A stretch of 64,000 nt of DNA from Paraburkholderia fungorum (lineage in GTDB: Bacteria; Pseudomonadota; Gammaproteobacteria; Burkholderiales; Burkholderiaceae). The notes beneath the pieces were generated by a model. It ran no database searches and was not told where the DNA came from. It saw only the letters and a program-made list of their open reading frames with translations. Below, one piece after another: positions 51,047 through 60,759 of the stretch. The DNA is taken from assembly GCF_902833645.1 (NCBI RefSeq), contig NZ_CADFGE010000017.1, positions 172,804 to 236,803 of the forward strand. The letters are read 5' to 3'. The position numbers and the translations under genes were made by a program. Position 1 is the first letter of the stretch. The number at the start of each line of letters is the position of its first letter.

Positions 51047-52824
51047 ACACGAGGGCGACTTCAGGCGCGTACAGCGACCCGCCGCTGGTCGTGGGCATCT
51101 GGCGTGGCCGCTATCTGCGGTTCACCGGGCAGCAGTTCGTGCTGCTCGCAGCGCCGGCCCGTTCGGGCAAGGGTGTGGGCATCGTGGTGCCCAATCTGCT
51201 CAGCTACCCGGATTCGGTGATTGTGCTCGATATCAAGCAGGAGAACTTCAATCTCACTGCGGGATTCCGACGTGCGCACGGGCACGATGTGTACCTGTTC
51301 AACCCGTTTGCGGAGGACGGCCGTACGCACCGGTATAACCCGCTGTCGGCGATCCCGGACAGCGTATTCCGCGTTGGCGACATCCTGGCGATTGGCTACG
51401 CGCTGTATCCGGTCGGCGGTCACGACGACTTCTGGAAGGACCAGGCACGCAACCTCTTTCTCGGTATCGTGCTGCTGCTGTGCGAGTGGCGCGATGTGCG
51501 TCGCACCGGCAACACCGATGTGCCCGACTACCCGGTGACGATGGGTGAGGTACTGCGGCAGTCATCGGGAAACGGCATGCCCGTCAAGGCATACCTGCAG
51601 CAGGCGCTGTTGCAGAACCGGCGGCTGCTCAGTGGCGCGTGCGCCGACGCGCTCAACCGCTTTCTCGCGAACGACGACAAGGTGCTCGCCAGCATCCTCG
51701 CGACGTTCAATGCGCCGCTCACGATCTGGGCCAATCCGATTGTCGACGCCGCGACGAGTGCCAGCGACTTCGACCCACGTAACGTCCGGAAGCGCCGCAT
51801 GTCGGTCTATATTGGCATTACACCGGACCATCTGACGGAGGCCGCGCTCCTGGTGAACCTCGTGTTCTCGCAGGTTGTCAACCTGAACACGAAGGAACTG
51901 CCGCAGGACAACCCGGAGCTGAAGTACCAGTGCCTGCTTTTGATGGACGAACTCACGTCGGTCGGCAAGATCCACATCATCGCCCGCGCTGTTTCCTATA
52001 TGGCGGGATACAACCTGAGGCTGCTCTCGATCGTGCAGTCGGTGTCGCAGCTTGAGTCGGTCTATGGCCGGGCGGATGCCAGGACGTTCGTCACCAATCA
52101 CGCGATGCAGATCATCTACGCGCCGCGTGAGCAGAAGGACGCGAACGAATACTCGGAGATGCTCGGTACCTTCACAGACCGCTCGCGCAGCGTGAGCCGA
52201 TCGAACGCGATCTTCGGCGGTCGCGGCGGGTCGAGCGAGAGTTTCTCCGAGCAGCGCCGGCCGCTGCTGCTGCCACAGGAACTCAAGGAGCTCGGGCGGG
52301 ACAGCGAAATCATCCTGCTCGAAAACACGAAGCCGATCCTGGCGGAGCGGATCTGCTACTGGCGTGATCCCGTTTTCACGTCACGCCTGGTGGCTGCGCC
52401 AGCAATTCCAGCGATGGATCTCGTGCGTTTCATCACCCAGGTCGAGCGGCGGGTGAGGGATGTGCAACCGGACGACGTGGACGAAGCCGGTGTGATGCAC
52501 ATTCCCCCTGAGTATCTGGAAGTGCTGCAGGCCTGGGATCCGCGCGACCTGCCGCGGGATCTCAACGACGTGAGTGACGAAGAGGCGGCCGCCTACGTCG
52601 AGCGACATTTCATGCTGCTGGGTGTGCCAGCTACGCGCGTTGCCATGGCGGCGCGGCGGCTGTCGCCGACCGATCTCGACGTCGCGGAGTTGCGACCCAC
52701 TGAAAGGGCGCCTGGGCGCAAGACCAGGCGCGCCTCCGGCGCACCGCGTACGCCACGTGGGCGAGCGGCATCGCGCACGGCTGACGGCTCGAACGTCGTG
52801 CCGCTTCACGGAGAACGCCGATGA
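51043..52824 (+). CDS. virD4: VirD4/TraG coupling ATPase (soluble part)
   Basis: A 593-residue coupling ATPase that brings the relaxase-DNA complex to the channel. It starts abruptly before GIWRGRYLRFTGQQFVLLAA, then Walker A APARSGKGVG (38-47), VIVLDIKQENF, Walker B CLLLMDELTSVGKI and FVTNHAMQIIYAPREQKDAN. The N-terminal membrane helices of the family are missing; they are supplied by the preceding gene. The C-terminal 40 residues are basic and low complexity. It overlaps the primase gene by ATGA. Confidence 0.92.
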   Translation: MNTRATSGAYSDPPLVVGIWRGRYLRFTGQQFVLLAAPARSGKGVGIVVPNLLSYPDSVIVLDIKQENFNLTAGFRRAHGHDVYLFNPFAEDGRTHRYNPLSAIPDSVFRVGDILAIGYALYPVGGHDDFWKDQARNLFLGIVLLLCEWRDVRRTGNTDVPDYPVTMGEVLRQSSGNGMPVKAYLQQALLQNRRLLSGACADALNRFLANDDKVLASILATFNAPLTIWANPIVDAATSASDFDPRNVRKRRMSVYIGITPDHLTEAALLVNLVFSQVVNLNTKELPQDNPELKYQCLLLMDELTSVGKIHIIARAVSYMAGYNLRLLSIVQSVSQLESVYGRADARTFVTNHAMQIIYAPREQKDANEYSEMLGTFTDRSRSVSRSNAIFGGRGGSSESFSEQRRPLLLPQELKELGRDSEIILLENTKPILAERICYWRDPVFTSRLVAAPAIPAMDLVRFITQVERRVRDVQPDDVDEAGVMHIPPEYLEVLQAWDPRDLPRDLNDVSDEEAAAYVERHFMLLGVPATRVAMAARRLSPTDLDVAELRPTERAPGRKTRRASGAPRTPRGRAASRTADGSNVVPLHGERR

Positions 52825-54734
52825 ATGCCCAATATCTGAGCGAAGAAGAACGCGCCCGTGCGGCACTCGCCATGATCCCTGCCGGGGACTACATGACGTG
52901 GGTCGATATGGCGTTCGCGCTCAAGCAGGGATTTGGCGAAGCGGGCTTCGACATCTGGGACGAGTGGAGCCGAACCGCCCACAACTACAGCGAGCGTGCG
53001 GCGCGGGTGACGTGGCGCTCGGCTGGCGAGTCAGGCGGCAAGACGCTTGCCTCTCTCTTCTGGCTCGCACAGCAGCACGGTTTCGATGTCAGGGGCTCGC
53101 GCGCAGCGATGGATCCTGCGGAGCGGCTGCGCGTGTCGCCGCCCCGTCAATCCGTGGACGGGGCGGGGCAGGACGGCAGGGTCGAGGCTCGCGTGCGCGC
53201 GCAACAGGCTGCGGTCGCGCGGGAGGCGCTGGCAATCTGGAAGTGGGCGCGGCCGGTGAGCCCCGGACATCCGTATCTCGGACGCAAGCAGGTGAGGGCA
53301 GTTCCGACGCTGCGCGAGCTGGAGGCCGAAGAGTTGCACGCGCTGCTCGGATACGCGCCGCGTAGTGCCGAAGAGCTGCTCACGGGCCGCGTGCTGGTCG
53401 TGCCGGTCCGCATCGGCGACACCCTCTCGACGCTGGAACTGATCGATGCCGAAGGGCGCAAGTCGGCTCTCGCAGGTGGCGCGAAGTCGGGCGGCTACTG
53501 GGTGGTGGAACCAGACCGGTTCCGTGATGGCGCCGTGACGCCCATCCTGATCGCCGAAGGCGTGGCAACGGCGCTGGCAGCATGGCAGTCGACCGGCTGG
53601 TTCAGCGTCGCCGCACTGTCGAGCGGCAACCTGAGGCCGGTGGCGGCGATGTGGCGCGGCCGGTACCCGGAAGCGGAGATGCTGGTGCTCGCCGATCTCG
53701 GTGCCGGGTATGAGCATGCGAAGCAGGCCGCGCTCGGCACGTCATCGCTGCTGGCCGAGCCACGCTTCGCGTCGCAGGCACGGATTGCCGGCGAGGTGCC
53801 GACTGATTTCGACGACATGGCGGTGCTCTCCGGGCCCGGTGTCGTTGGTGAGATTTTACGGGAGTCGCTGTACGGAGCACCGCAACGGGATGTAGCCGAC
53901 GGACAGGCCGTGGTTGCACAGGGATCGGACGGCGCACTGAAGGAAGATCATGCACTGAAGGAGGACCATGCAATGGGCAATGTGAAAGAGAAACTCGTGG
54001 GAGATGGAGAGGTTTCCGGTCGGCACCGTACTTCGCGTCGTCGGGCCGGCCATCAGGATGCGCTGGAACCGACGCGGCAGGAGAGCACGGCATCGGCACC
54101 AGAGCCGGCAACTGCCCAGGCACAGTCGCAGCCGCCGGACCCGGACCGGCGGGAAGTGGATGCGTCGAAGCCAGCTCCCGCACCGGAGCGCGGCGTGGAC
54201 GCGTCGGCGCGCCGGCAGGTGGGCGAACCACTGTACGGACTGGACGAGGTACCAGGCGAGATCAGGGCACTCGCGCAGCACCGCTTCGGCGCGCAGATCC
54301 GTATGGCGACGCCCCGCGAGAACGGTGGCCCGTACCGCGGTGAGGTGTTCAACACGGAGCACTATCTGATCCAGGAGGTGTCCACGCGTAGCGTTGTGTT
54401 CCATGAGAAGTCGGACATGGAGTTCGTCTCGGACCGGCTGCGGTGGATGGACGAGAACCAGCGCCTCAATGGGGCGGAGGTGCAGGTCGGCTACGACGGC
54501 GCACGGGCGAAAGTGTATCCGTGGGACCGTGCGCGCGACCAGCTCGAGCGCACGGTGGCATCGCTGAAGAAGTCTGCCCGCGAGGTGGGTTTCGGAAACG
54601 ACCTCGACGCAACTCTTGACCAGCTGCAGGCCACGTCGTGGACCCGGGTGAGGGAAGCACGGGCTGCGGCACTCGCGCAGTCGAAAGAGCGCACCGGCCG
54701 CGAGCAGGAGCAGGGACAGGGGCAGCAACGCTGA
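52821..54734 (+). CDS. Conjugative-element primase (PriCT-2 and Toprim domains)
   Basis: A 637-residue protein. The first 80 residues form a PriCT-2-type domain (PAGDYMTWVDMAFALKQGFG and FDIWDEWSRTAHNYSE). A zinc-less linker leads to a Toprim domain at about 200-350 with LIAEGVATALAAWQSTGWF and LADLGAGYEHAKQAAL. The C-terminal part (from about 500: GPYRGEVFNTEHYLIQEV and LNGAEVQVGYDGARAKVYPW) looks like a KfrB-type domain. It should prime complementary strand synthesis after transfer. A short repeat (KEDHALKEDHAM) lies near residues 375-387. Confidence 0.85.
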   Translation: MNAQYLSEEERARAALAMIPAGDYMTWVDMAFALKQGFGEAGFDIWDEWSRTAHNYSERAARVTWRSAGESGGKTLASLFWLAQQHGFDVRGSRAAMDPAERLRVSPPRQSVDGAGQDGRVEARVRAQQAAVAREALAIWKWARPVSPGHPYLGRKQVRAVPTLRELEAEELHALLGYAPRSAEELLTGRVLVVPVRIGDTLSTLELIDAEGRKSALAGGAKSGGYWVVEPDRFRDGAVTPILIAEGVATALAAWQSTGWFSVAALSSGNLRPVAAMWRGRYPEAEMLVLADLGAGYEHAKQAALGTSSLLAEPRFASQARIAGEVPTDFDDMAVLSGPGVVGEILRESLYGAPQRDVADGQAVVAQGSDGALKEDHALKEDHAMGNVKEKLVGDGEVSGRHRTSRRRAGHQDALEPTRQESTASAPEPATAQAQSQPPDPDRREVDASKPAPAPERGVDASARRQVGEPLYGLDEVPGEIRALAQHRFGAQIRMATPRENGGPYRGEVFNTEHYLIQEVSTRSVVFHEKSDMEFVSDRLRWMDENQRLNGAEVQVGYDGARAKVYPWDRARDQLERTVASLKKSAREVGFGNDLDATLDQLQATSWTRVREARAAALAQSKERTGREQEQGQGQQR

Positions 54735-54779
54735 GCGTGCGACGCTCTGCCCGCCAGTGCAGTGATCAGAGGGAGATCC

Positions 54780-56339
54780 ATGATGGATGAAACCGCAACT
54801 TCTTCCGGCCCGCATGCCGACGAACCTGTCATCAACGTGATCGAGCCGGACCCGCCACCCATCCCGGATCCGCAGGGCGGGGCCGCGGGCGCGAGGCGTT
54901 TCGATCAGACCGAGGCCGACGCACTGGCCGCGCGCCGGCGCCGCGAGTTCGATGCAGCGCGGGCGCGGCTGCGCGATCAGGCCATCCAGGCGGACGCCCC
55001 GTCGCAGGCCACTGTACGGCAACCGGCGTCTCAGGCGGCGTCCCGTGGCACCGACGACGCATCCGCAACGCGCTGGGCACCGCTGGGCAGTCCGCCGGAG
55101 ACGGTGCGCAAGCGCTACCTGCGGGCGGGCAACCAGTATTTCCTGAAGGATGCGCCGCATCAGCTCGCGTTCGAGGACATCGGCCGGTATCTGGTCACAG
55201 AGCACAACCGGCCCGATGTCGTCGAGTCGATGGTCGACATGGCCCGTGCGAAGGCCTGGGGGCGGATCCGGGTGTCGGGTCACGAGCAGTTCCGGCGAGA
55301 GGTGTGGGTACAGGCAACGCTGCTCGGCATCGAGGTGAGCGGATACGAGCCGAAGGCAGTCGACTTCGCCCGTCTGGCCGAAGGCCGCCGTGACCGGATG
55401 ACGAACCGCATCGACGTGATGGAAACGACCGCGGCCGCGCAGGATCCTGCGAATCGACCAGAAGCGCCCGAGGTGGCGCCTGGCCCCACCGAATCACAGG
55501 CGGCGCAACCGGCGAGGCGCGATGCTCCCCGGCAGCCAGAGGCTCGTGCGCTGGCTCCGCCCGCGCCGGCGGAGCCGCCCCGAACCGCTCCAGCCTCCGA
55601 AACGGGGCCGCGCGTTGCCGAGTCCGAGGGACAGGAGCGGCAGCGCTATATGGGCGAACTGGTCGAGCATGGCGGTGCGCCATATCAGCACAATCCTGCG
55701 CGCAGCGATTCGTATTACGTCGTCTATCGCGATACTGGTGGTGCGGACCATGTTGTCTGGGGTGTGGATCTGGAACGGGCCGTGGCGGACTCCGGCGTGC
55801 TCGCCGGACAGCAGGTCATGCTCGAAAACCTTGGCCGGCGTCTCGTGACAGTGAAGGTCCCGGTTCTCGACGCGACGGGAAACGTGATCGGCGAAGAGGA
55901 AAGTGAGGTCTATCGCAATACCTGGCAGGTCGATGTCGTGGGACAGGAGCGGACACCGTCGCGCCCTAGGGCGACAGAGAGACAGGGCGAAGCCGGAAGA
56001 AGTGAAGCTGCTATGCCGGCGACGCCCGAAGAGGCGCAGACCGCCCGTCGGCGCGAGCCTTCCATCGCGTCTCCCGGGGAGCGCGTCGTGCAGATGGCGG
56101 TGCTGACCGCCGCGATGCGGCAGCAAGGTTTCAGCGAGCGATCCATTGCACGCGTGCAGCAGCGCGCGCAACGGCTGCTGAGCGCGCTCGAGTCCGAGGG
56201 TGTCACGGTTCCACGACCGCACGTATTCGATCCCGAGGCGCCCTCTACGCGCAGCCGCCGGACCCGCACGGCTACGGAGCGCGTCCCGAGCCGTGAGGTA
56301 GAGCGTGGCCCGACAGAACCCGCGCCACCGTCTCTGTAG
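54780..56339 (+). CDS. LPD7-like polyvalent protein of the mobilisation region
   Basis: A 519-residue multidomain protein. After an acidic, Pro-rich N-terminus, residues about 105-205 (TVRKRYLRAGNQYFLKD, YLVTEHNRPDVVESMVDMAR, WGRIRVSGHEQFRREVWVQA) resemble large polyvalent protein domain 7. A second domain (about 290-395) has YYVVYRDTGGADHVVWGVDL. The C-terminal segment VVQMAVLTAAMRQQGFSERS recurs in a decayed second copy near 60251. Such proteins accompany relaxases; the exact task is not known. AGGGAGA precedes the two adjacent ATGs. Confidence 0.75.
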   Translation: MMDETATSSGPHADEPVINVIEPDPPPIPDPQGGAAGARRFDQTEADALAARRRREFDAARARLRDQAIQADAPSQATVRQPASQAASRGTDDASATRWAPLGSPPETVRKRYLRAGNQYFLKDAPHQLAFEDIGRYLVTEHNRPDVVESMVDMARAKAWGRIRVSGHEQFRREVWVQATLLGIEVSGYEPKAVDFARLAEGRRDRMTNRIDVMETTAAAQDPANRPEAPEVAPGPTESQAAQPARRDAPRQPEARALAPPAPAEPPRTAPASETGPRVAESEGQERQRYMGELVEHGGAPYQHNPARSDSYYVVYRDTGGADHVVWGVDLERAVADSGVLAGQQVMLENLGRRLVTVKVPVLDATGNVIGEEESEVYRNTWQVDVVGQERTPSRPRATERQGEAGRSEAAMPATPEEAQTARRREPSIASPGERVVQMAVLTAAMRQQGFSERSIARVQQRAQRLLSALESEGVTVPRPHVFDPEAPSTRSRRTRTATERVPSREVERGPTEPAPPSL

Positions 56340-56349
56340 GAGCACAGGC

Positions 56350-56871
56350 ATGCCCACACGTGCGCGACTGTGTGTGGATCTTGGGCGAGCGAAATCACGT
56401 TGGGAGGCATGGTGTGCGCTTCATGGCGTAACGGCGGCCGACGCTGTCCGGCAACTGGTCCACGGTGTGCTGAGCCAGGGCGAGTCGCAAGACGGGGTGC
56501 CTGTGTCCGGGCATCTTCGCCTTCCGGTCGACGGGCATCGCGAACGCATCGAGATCCGTCTCACCCAGGAAGAACTCGAAGTGGCCAGACGACGTGCATT
56601 GACTGGTGGAATGAATGTCAATCGCTGGATGGTTGCGGTGATCCGCGCGCAGCTCGTGCATGAGCCGCAACTGGGCGAGCGCGAGATGCGACTGCTTGCA
56701 GACTCGAACCAGCATCTGGCCACGATCGTGACGCTGCTCGGACGGTTGCAGGCGCACGGTGGCGCGCGCGAGGCGGGGCGCGTGCTTGAGGACACGCGTG
56801 CCGTGATTGATACGCACCTGCGCACGGTCATGCAGGTGCTGCGCGCCAACCTCGATCGCTGGAGCCGCTAG
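56350..56871 (+). CDS. MobC-like relaxosome accessory protein
   Basis: A 173-residue protein ahead of the relaxase. The middle (RIEIRLTQEELEVARRRALT, GGMNVNRWMVAVIRAQLV) looks like a ribbon-helix-helix DNA-binding unit, and the second half (LADSNQHLATIVTLLGRL) matches the helical part of MobC proteins. It should bind oriT and help the relaxase nick. A shortened, broken copy lies at about 60440-60758. It starts 11 bases after the LPD7-like gene. Confidence 0.8.
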   Translation: MPTRARLCVDLGRAKSRWEAWCALHGVTAADAVRQLVHGVLSQGESQDGVPVSGHLRLPVDGHRERIEIRLTQEELEVARRRALTGGMNVNRWMVAVIRAQLVHEPQLGEREMRLLADSNQHLATIVTLLGRLQAHGGAREAGRVLEDTRAVIDTHLRTVMQVLRANLDRWSR

Positions 56872-56872
56872 C

Positions 56873-57922
56873 ATGTCGTTCCCGAAAACCTGGGTCGACC
56901 AGATGCTGCTGAACTGGGGAGACCGGCTCTTTCATGATGCGCTACGGCATGTGCGTGCACCGCGCATGTCACGCGGCGAACTGCAACGCGATGTACGACG
57001 CATGCGCGAGCAGCTTGCCCGCACGCTCAGGCGTACCCCGGAGGTGATGGTCAAGATCACGAACAAGGCGTCCGGCGCACAGGGCATGGGCGCAGTGCGC
57101 CGTCATCTGCGCTACATCTCGCGTAACGGGAGGGTCGAGCTCGAGGATCAGGACGGGACGACCATGCTCGGCCGTGAGGCACTGGACGATCTGACGGATG
57201 CATGGCACCTCGGTGGCTGGGGTATCCCGGAAGAAAGCCGCAGGCGGGAAGTGTTCAACGTGCTGCTCTCGATGCCGCCCGGCACAGACCGGCAGGCGGT
57301 ACGCAACGCCGCGCGCGCGTTCGCGGCGGAGGAATTCGGCGACGGCAGGCGGTACGTCTTTGCCGCGCACGATGACGAGGCGCATCCGCACGTGCATCTG
57401 ACGGTCCAGGTACGCGGATCGGACGGAAAGCGGCTCAATCCGCGAAAGCAGGATCTGCAGCGCTGGCGCGAGCGGTTTGCAAGGCAGTTGCGCGAGCACG
57501 GTGTCGAAGCCAATGCGACGCACCGACTAGCCAGGGGCGAGACGCGCCGCCATCCGAAACAGGCCGTCGTACACATGGTTGCACGTGGTGATGCACCACT
57601 TTACTGGCGGCCGGAGCTCGACGACTACGCACGCCTTGCCTTGTGGGACGCGCACGCCGGTGCGCTCGAAGCGTGGCAGGGCGTGGCGCATGCAATGGCT
57701 GGCTCGCAGAGTTCGGACGATCGCGGCCTGGCGGCAGTGGTCATGGACTTCGTTCAGACTATGCCGGTGCAGCACGAAGGGCCATCGGTGGAGCGTAACG
57801 GGCGACACGAACAGCGACGGCGTCGCAAACCAGTTCACGCGCAGGGGTTGCGTCACGCAGGCCGTAGTGAAGGGCAACGGGAACTGTTTCCGGATGAGCC
57901 GGATGCCGGGGTGGAGCGCTAG
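56873..57922 (+). CDS. MobA/VirD2-type relaxase
   Basis: A 349-residue relaxase. The probable catalytic Tyr81 lies in RRHLRYISRNGRVELED. The metal-binding histidines are complete in AAHDDEAHPHVHLTVQVRG (His166, 171, 173, 175). After nicking oriT it should stay attached to the 5' end and be sent through the VirB/VirD4 channel. It starts one base after the MobC-like gene. The C-terminus is basic. A second relaxase-like gene at 60760 is colinear with it through the first 240 residues. Confidence 0.9.
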   Translation: MSFPKTWVDQMLLNWGDRLFHDALRHVRAPRMSRGELQRDVRRMREQLARTLRRTPEVMVKITNKASGAQGMGAVRRHLRYISRNGRVELEDQDGTTMLGREALDDLTDAWHLGGWGIPEESRRREVFNVLLSMPPGTDRQAVRNAARAFAAEEFGDGRRYVFAAHDDEAHPHVHLTVQVRGSDGKRLNPRKQDLQRWRERFARQLREHGVEANATHRLARGETRRHPKQAVVHMVARGDAPLYWRPELDDYARLALWDAHAGALEAWQGVAHAMAGSQSSDDRGLAAVVMDFVQTMPVQHEGPSVERNGRHEQRRRRKPVHAQGLRHAGRSEGQRELFPDEPDAGVER

Positions 57923-57937
57923 GCAGCGGAGGCCGTG

Positions 57938-58728
57938 ATGGCGATGCCGATCATTCCGTGGATAGGTGGCAAGCGGCGGCTCGCGGACGTGCTCGTTCAG
58001 CGCTTTCCGCCGCATACTTGTTACGTGGAGGTGTTTGCCGGTGCGGCCGCATTGTTTTTCATGCGGCCGCCCGCCGAGGTAGAAGTCCTAAATGATGTTA
58101 ATGATGGTCTGATTAACTTGTACCGCGTCGTGCAGCATCATCTGGAGGAGTTCGTGAGGCAATTCAAGTGGGCGTTGAGCAGCCGGGAGGTGTTCCGGTA
58201 GCTGAGCGATACGCCACCGCATACGCTCACTGACATCCAGCGTGCCGCGCGGTTTTACTACCAGCAGCAGAACTGCTTCCGCGGACGCGTGGAAGGGCTC
58301 ACGTTCGGCACGGCGACGACCTCGCCACCCGGCTTCAATCTTCTGCGTCTCGAAGAGACGCTATCTGCGGCACATCTTCGGCTGTCGGGCGCCTACATCG
58401 AAAAACTGGACTGGCAGACATGCGTGACCCGGTACGATCGGCCGCACACATTCTTCTATCTCGACCCGCCATACTGGCAGATAGAGGGCTACGGTGTGCC
58501 CTTCGAATTCGGACAGGATGAACGAATGGCAGCCGCGTCGAGGGGGCTGCAGGGGCGTGCGATCCTTACGCTAATGATCACGCAGCATTTCACGATCTGT
58601 TCGCAGGCTTTGACAGAGAGCGAGTTGAACTGGCGTATACCGTTGGCGGTCCGGCCAACACCGTTATGCACGGAGAGCTGATCATCTATAGCTTGGATAG
58701 AGCGGAGGACCCTGCGGGGCTGTTCTGA
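57938..58728 (+). pseudogene. DNA adenine methylase, broken by a stop and a frameshift
   Basis: The reading starts with MAMPIIPWIGGKRRLADVLV and VFAGAAALFFMRPPAEVEVL, the SAM-binding part of Dam-type enzymes, but meets TAG at 58199-58201. The same frame continues with FYYQQQNCFRGRVEGLTFG and the catalytic FFYLDPPYWQIEGYGVPFEF. Near 58568 one base seems lost: the correct text goes on in another frame (ANDHAAFHDLFAGFDRERVE, then YTVGGPANTV) to a stop at 58726-58728. Two separate lesions mean no full enzyme is made. When intact it would methylate adenine and may have protected the element. Confidence 0.85.
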
Positions 58729-58806
58729 GGCGGAAGGTGATGTCCACGGGAACTTATCCCGTGTCTCGGCCCGGCTTCGGGCCAGCAGTGTGCGGATGCC
58801 TCAGCT

Positions 58807-59235
58807 TCAGCGATCGATGAACAAGGCGGGGCCACCCTTGTACGAGGCGACGACAATGACGACCATCGCGACTAGAAGGAGGGGGAAGCTGCATACGGCC
58901 AACGGAAAGAACAGCGCAAGCTGAAGGGATGATCCTCCGATGCCATGCAGTAGATTCGTGTCGCGGATGTTTTCATAGAGCAGCCACGCGGTTGCAGCAA
59001 AACCAAGAGCGATGAGAATCAGCCCGTCGGACGTGGGAGTGTGTTGCTGGGTCGCTTTGGCCCAGAAGTACAGTCCCCACCAGATGAGATTGATTGTGAT
59101 GGCCGCGAGCCAGAATCCTCGCAGGGTGAAAAACGTGTGTCCGAAACGGCGCCGGCAATGCGGGTTAAATAGCTGGATCCCCTTCGCCACGGCGACGAGG
59201 GCAGTAATGATCAACGCCAGTTTCAGGAAGCCCAT
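58807..59235 (-). CDS. Small four-helix membrane protein, first paralogue
   Basis: A 142-residue protein with about four membrane segments (KLALIITALVAVAKGIQLF, FWLAAITINLIWWGLYFWAK, GLILIALGFAATAWLLYENI and the Leu-rich end). I do not recognise the family. The text GIQLFNPHCRRRFGHTFFTL returns almost unchanged in a second copy at 61958-62389. It lies on the minus strand facing the relaxase module and belongs to the duplicated block. Confidence 0.75.
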   Translation of the reverse strand: MGFLKLALIITALVAVAKGIQLFNPHCRRRFGHTFFTLRGFWLAAITINLIWWGLYFWAKATQQHTPTSDGLILIALGFAATAWLLYENIRDTNLLHGIGGSSLQLALFFPLAVCSFPLLLVAMVVIVVASYKGGPALFIDR

Positions 59236-60250
59236 GGTGTGCTCCTTCGGGCACGAAATGTAACGTCAGGATGTCCCGGCCCGCACGGAGGGCTTCAGCC
59301 GGGAGCAAAGTTTTACCCGTCAAATAATAGACGTTTGGCTGACGAATGCAATGTAGTGGCGGCGAACATGGACGGCTATTGCCGACTGCGTTGCCGCAGC
59401 GATTGCGTACGTGACCATGAAACGCATCGCAATTGCAATGATGCCGCTGGCAAGCGAAGCCAGAAGTCCGTTGTCTGCAAATGCGGGAACGACAAGGATG
59501 GAGATAATCGCGAGGACTGCCATCCATGGTCATACAACCATCACCGTTGCTGTAGTGCTGATTTCCCTTGACGAGCGAGTCGAGCGAAGATAGCGACAGT
59601 CGATCAGCGGTCACCGAAGACACGCTGACCATGGAGCCGACCCTGCTGTTGGGAGGCGGGCTCACTGTGGGCGGCGAGGCTCCGTTGGGGCGCGGGCCAT
59701 TTGAGTGCGGCCAGTTAACTGGCGACGAGAGTATCGTGTCTGTCTGTTCCGGGCATTTGCGCTTCCTCAAGTCGCTTCATCGGCGAACCGTCCGCGGGCT
59801 ACGGCGGAACGCAGTTGCCGTCAGCATTCGCGAATATCGGGCTTCGCGGCCACAAGGCAACGCCCATATGTCTGGTGCAAAACAAGAACGGATTACGCCA
59901 GCGCGGTCACGCAAGCCCAGTGTCAGATGTTGTCCTGCTAGGACGAGGTGAACTCCGCCATCGCCGGCTCGACACTGCCCGGGTTGCAGCGCAAGCGGTA
60001 GCGGCTTGCACCTCGCAATCGGCGCCAGCACAGTGCCACGAGTTCCGGTCGTAGCGTGCCAACCACGTCCGACGTCTCGAACACCGTCGGGCGACTGACC
60101 GGTGGCAGTTACGCGGCGTGTGCCCCTGACTTTAACGGGTTGCGGGATGCGATCGTAGGTCTGAAACCTCATGCCGACCTGCATGTAGAGGCTGCCGCAG
60201 AGCCTGAGTCGCAGCGTCCTCGCGGCGCGTAACGGACGGATGAAGGGCGC
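59236..60250. other. Decayed region between the two mobilisation modules
   Basis: About 1 kb without a secure gene. A 67-codon minus-strand frame (59320-59523; MAVLAIISILVVPAFADNGL) could be a small membrane protein, but has no ribosome site. On the plus strand a frame with two stops (YASAVTQAQCQMLSC, then DEVNSAIAGSTLPGLQRK, then VSNTVGRLTGGSYAACAPDF) looks like remains of a gene and leads into the LPD7-like remnant. Confidence 0.45.
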
Positions 60251-60440
60251 GTGCTGCACCTGGCCGTCCTGAGCGCAGCGATGCGAGAGCAGGGCTTTGG
60301 CGAACGTTCCATTTCCCGTGTGCAGCAGCACGCCGCACGCATGCTGGACGCTTTCGGAAAGGAGGATATTCCGGTGCCGACTCTGAAAGTCTTCGATTCA
60401 AAGGCGCCTTCGGGCCGCGATCGTCGGCGATCGACCTGTT
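60251..60440 (+). pseudogene. Remnant of an LPD7-like protein C-terminus (second copy)
   Basis: The frame reads LHLAVLSAAMREQGFGERSI followed by SRVQQHAARMLDAFGKEDIP and FDSKAPSGRDRR. It aligns with the end of the intact protein at 54780-56339 (MAVLTAAMRQQGFSERSIAR and FDPEAPSTRSRR). Only about 60 residues remain and no start is usable. It marks the left edge of the duplicated module. Confidence 0.8.
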
Positions 60441-60758
60441 GCGATCGAATCTGGGCTCGCACAGCCGATAGCCGGAGAGTCGCGCATTCGTATCGAAATC
60501 CGGTGGATCGTCGCGCTAATCCGCGCGCAGCTGGCGCGGGAGCCCCAGTTGGGAGGCCGGGAACTGCTTTTGCTGTCGGCGTCGAACCAGCAGCTCGCTG
60601 TCGTCAGCCGGTCGTTGGGGCAGCTTACGCGCGGCGGTGGAGCGGAGTTCACGTGCGAGGAACTGGCTGATTTTGGAGGCATCCGGGAACAGATTGACGC
60701 GCATCTGCGTGCTGTCGTGGGTGTGATTCGCGCCAACCTCGATCGATGGAGCCGGTAA
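60440..60758 (+). pseudogene. Internally deleted MobC-like gene (second copy)
   Basis: The frame ending at 60758 reads GESRIRIEIRWIVALIRAQL, REPQLGGRELLLLSASNQQL and ends IRANLDRWSR, matching the MobC-like gene at 56350. Compared with it, about 23 residues between RIEIR and WMVA are missing in phase, removing the presumed DNA-binding unit, and the N-terminus is lost. No good start remains; TTG at 60549 gives only 69 codons. It sits one base before the second relaxase, as in the intact copy. Confidence 0.78.
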
Positions 60759-60759
60759 C

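Noticed and set aside
53856..55283. 475-codon minus-strand frame opposite the primase and LPD7-like genes
   Set aside because: It spans the gap between two real plus-strand genes and shows no domain.
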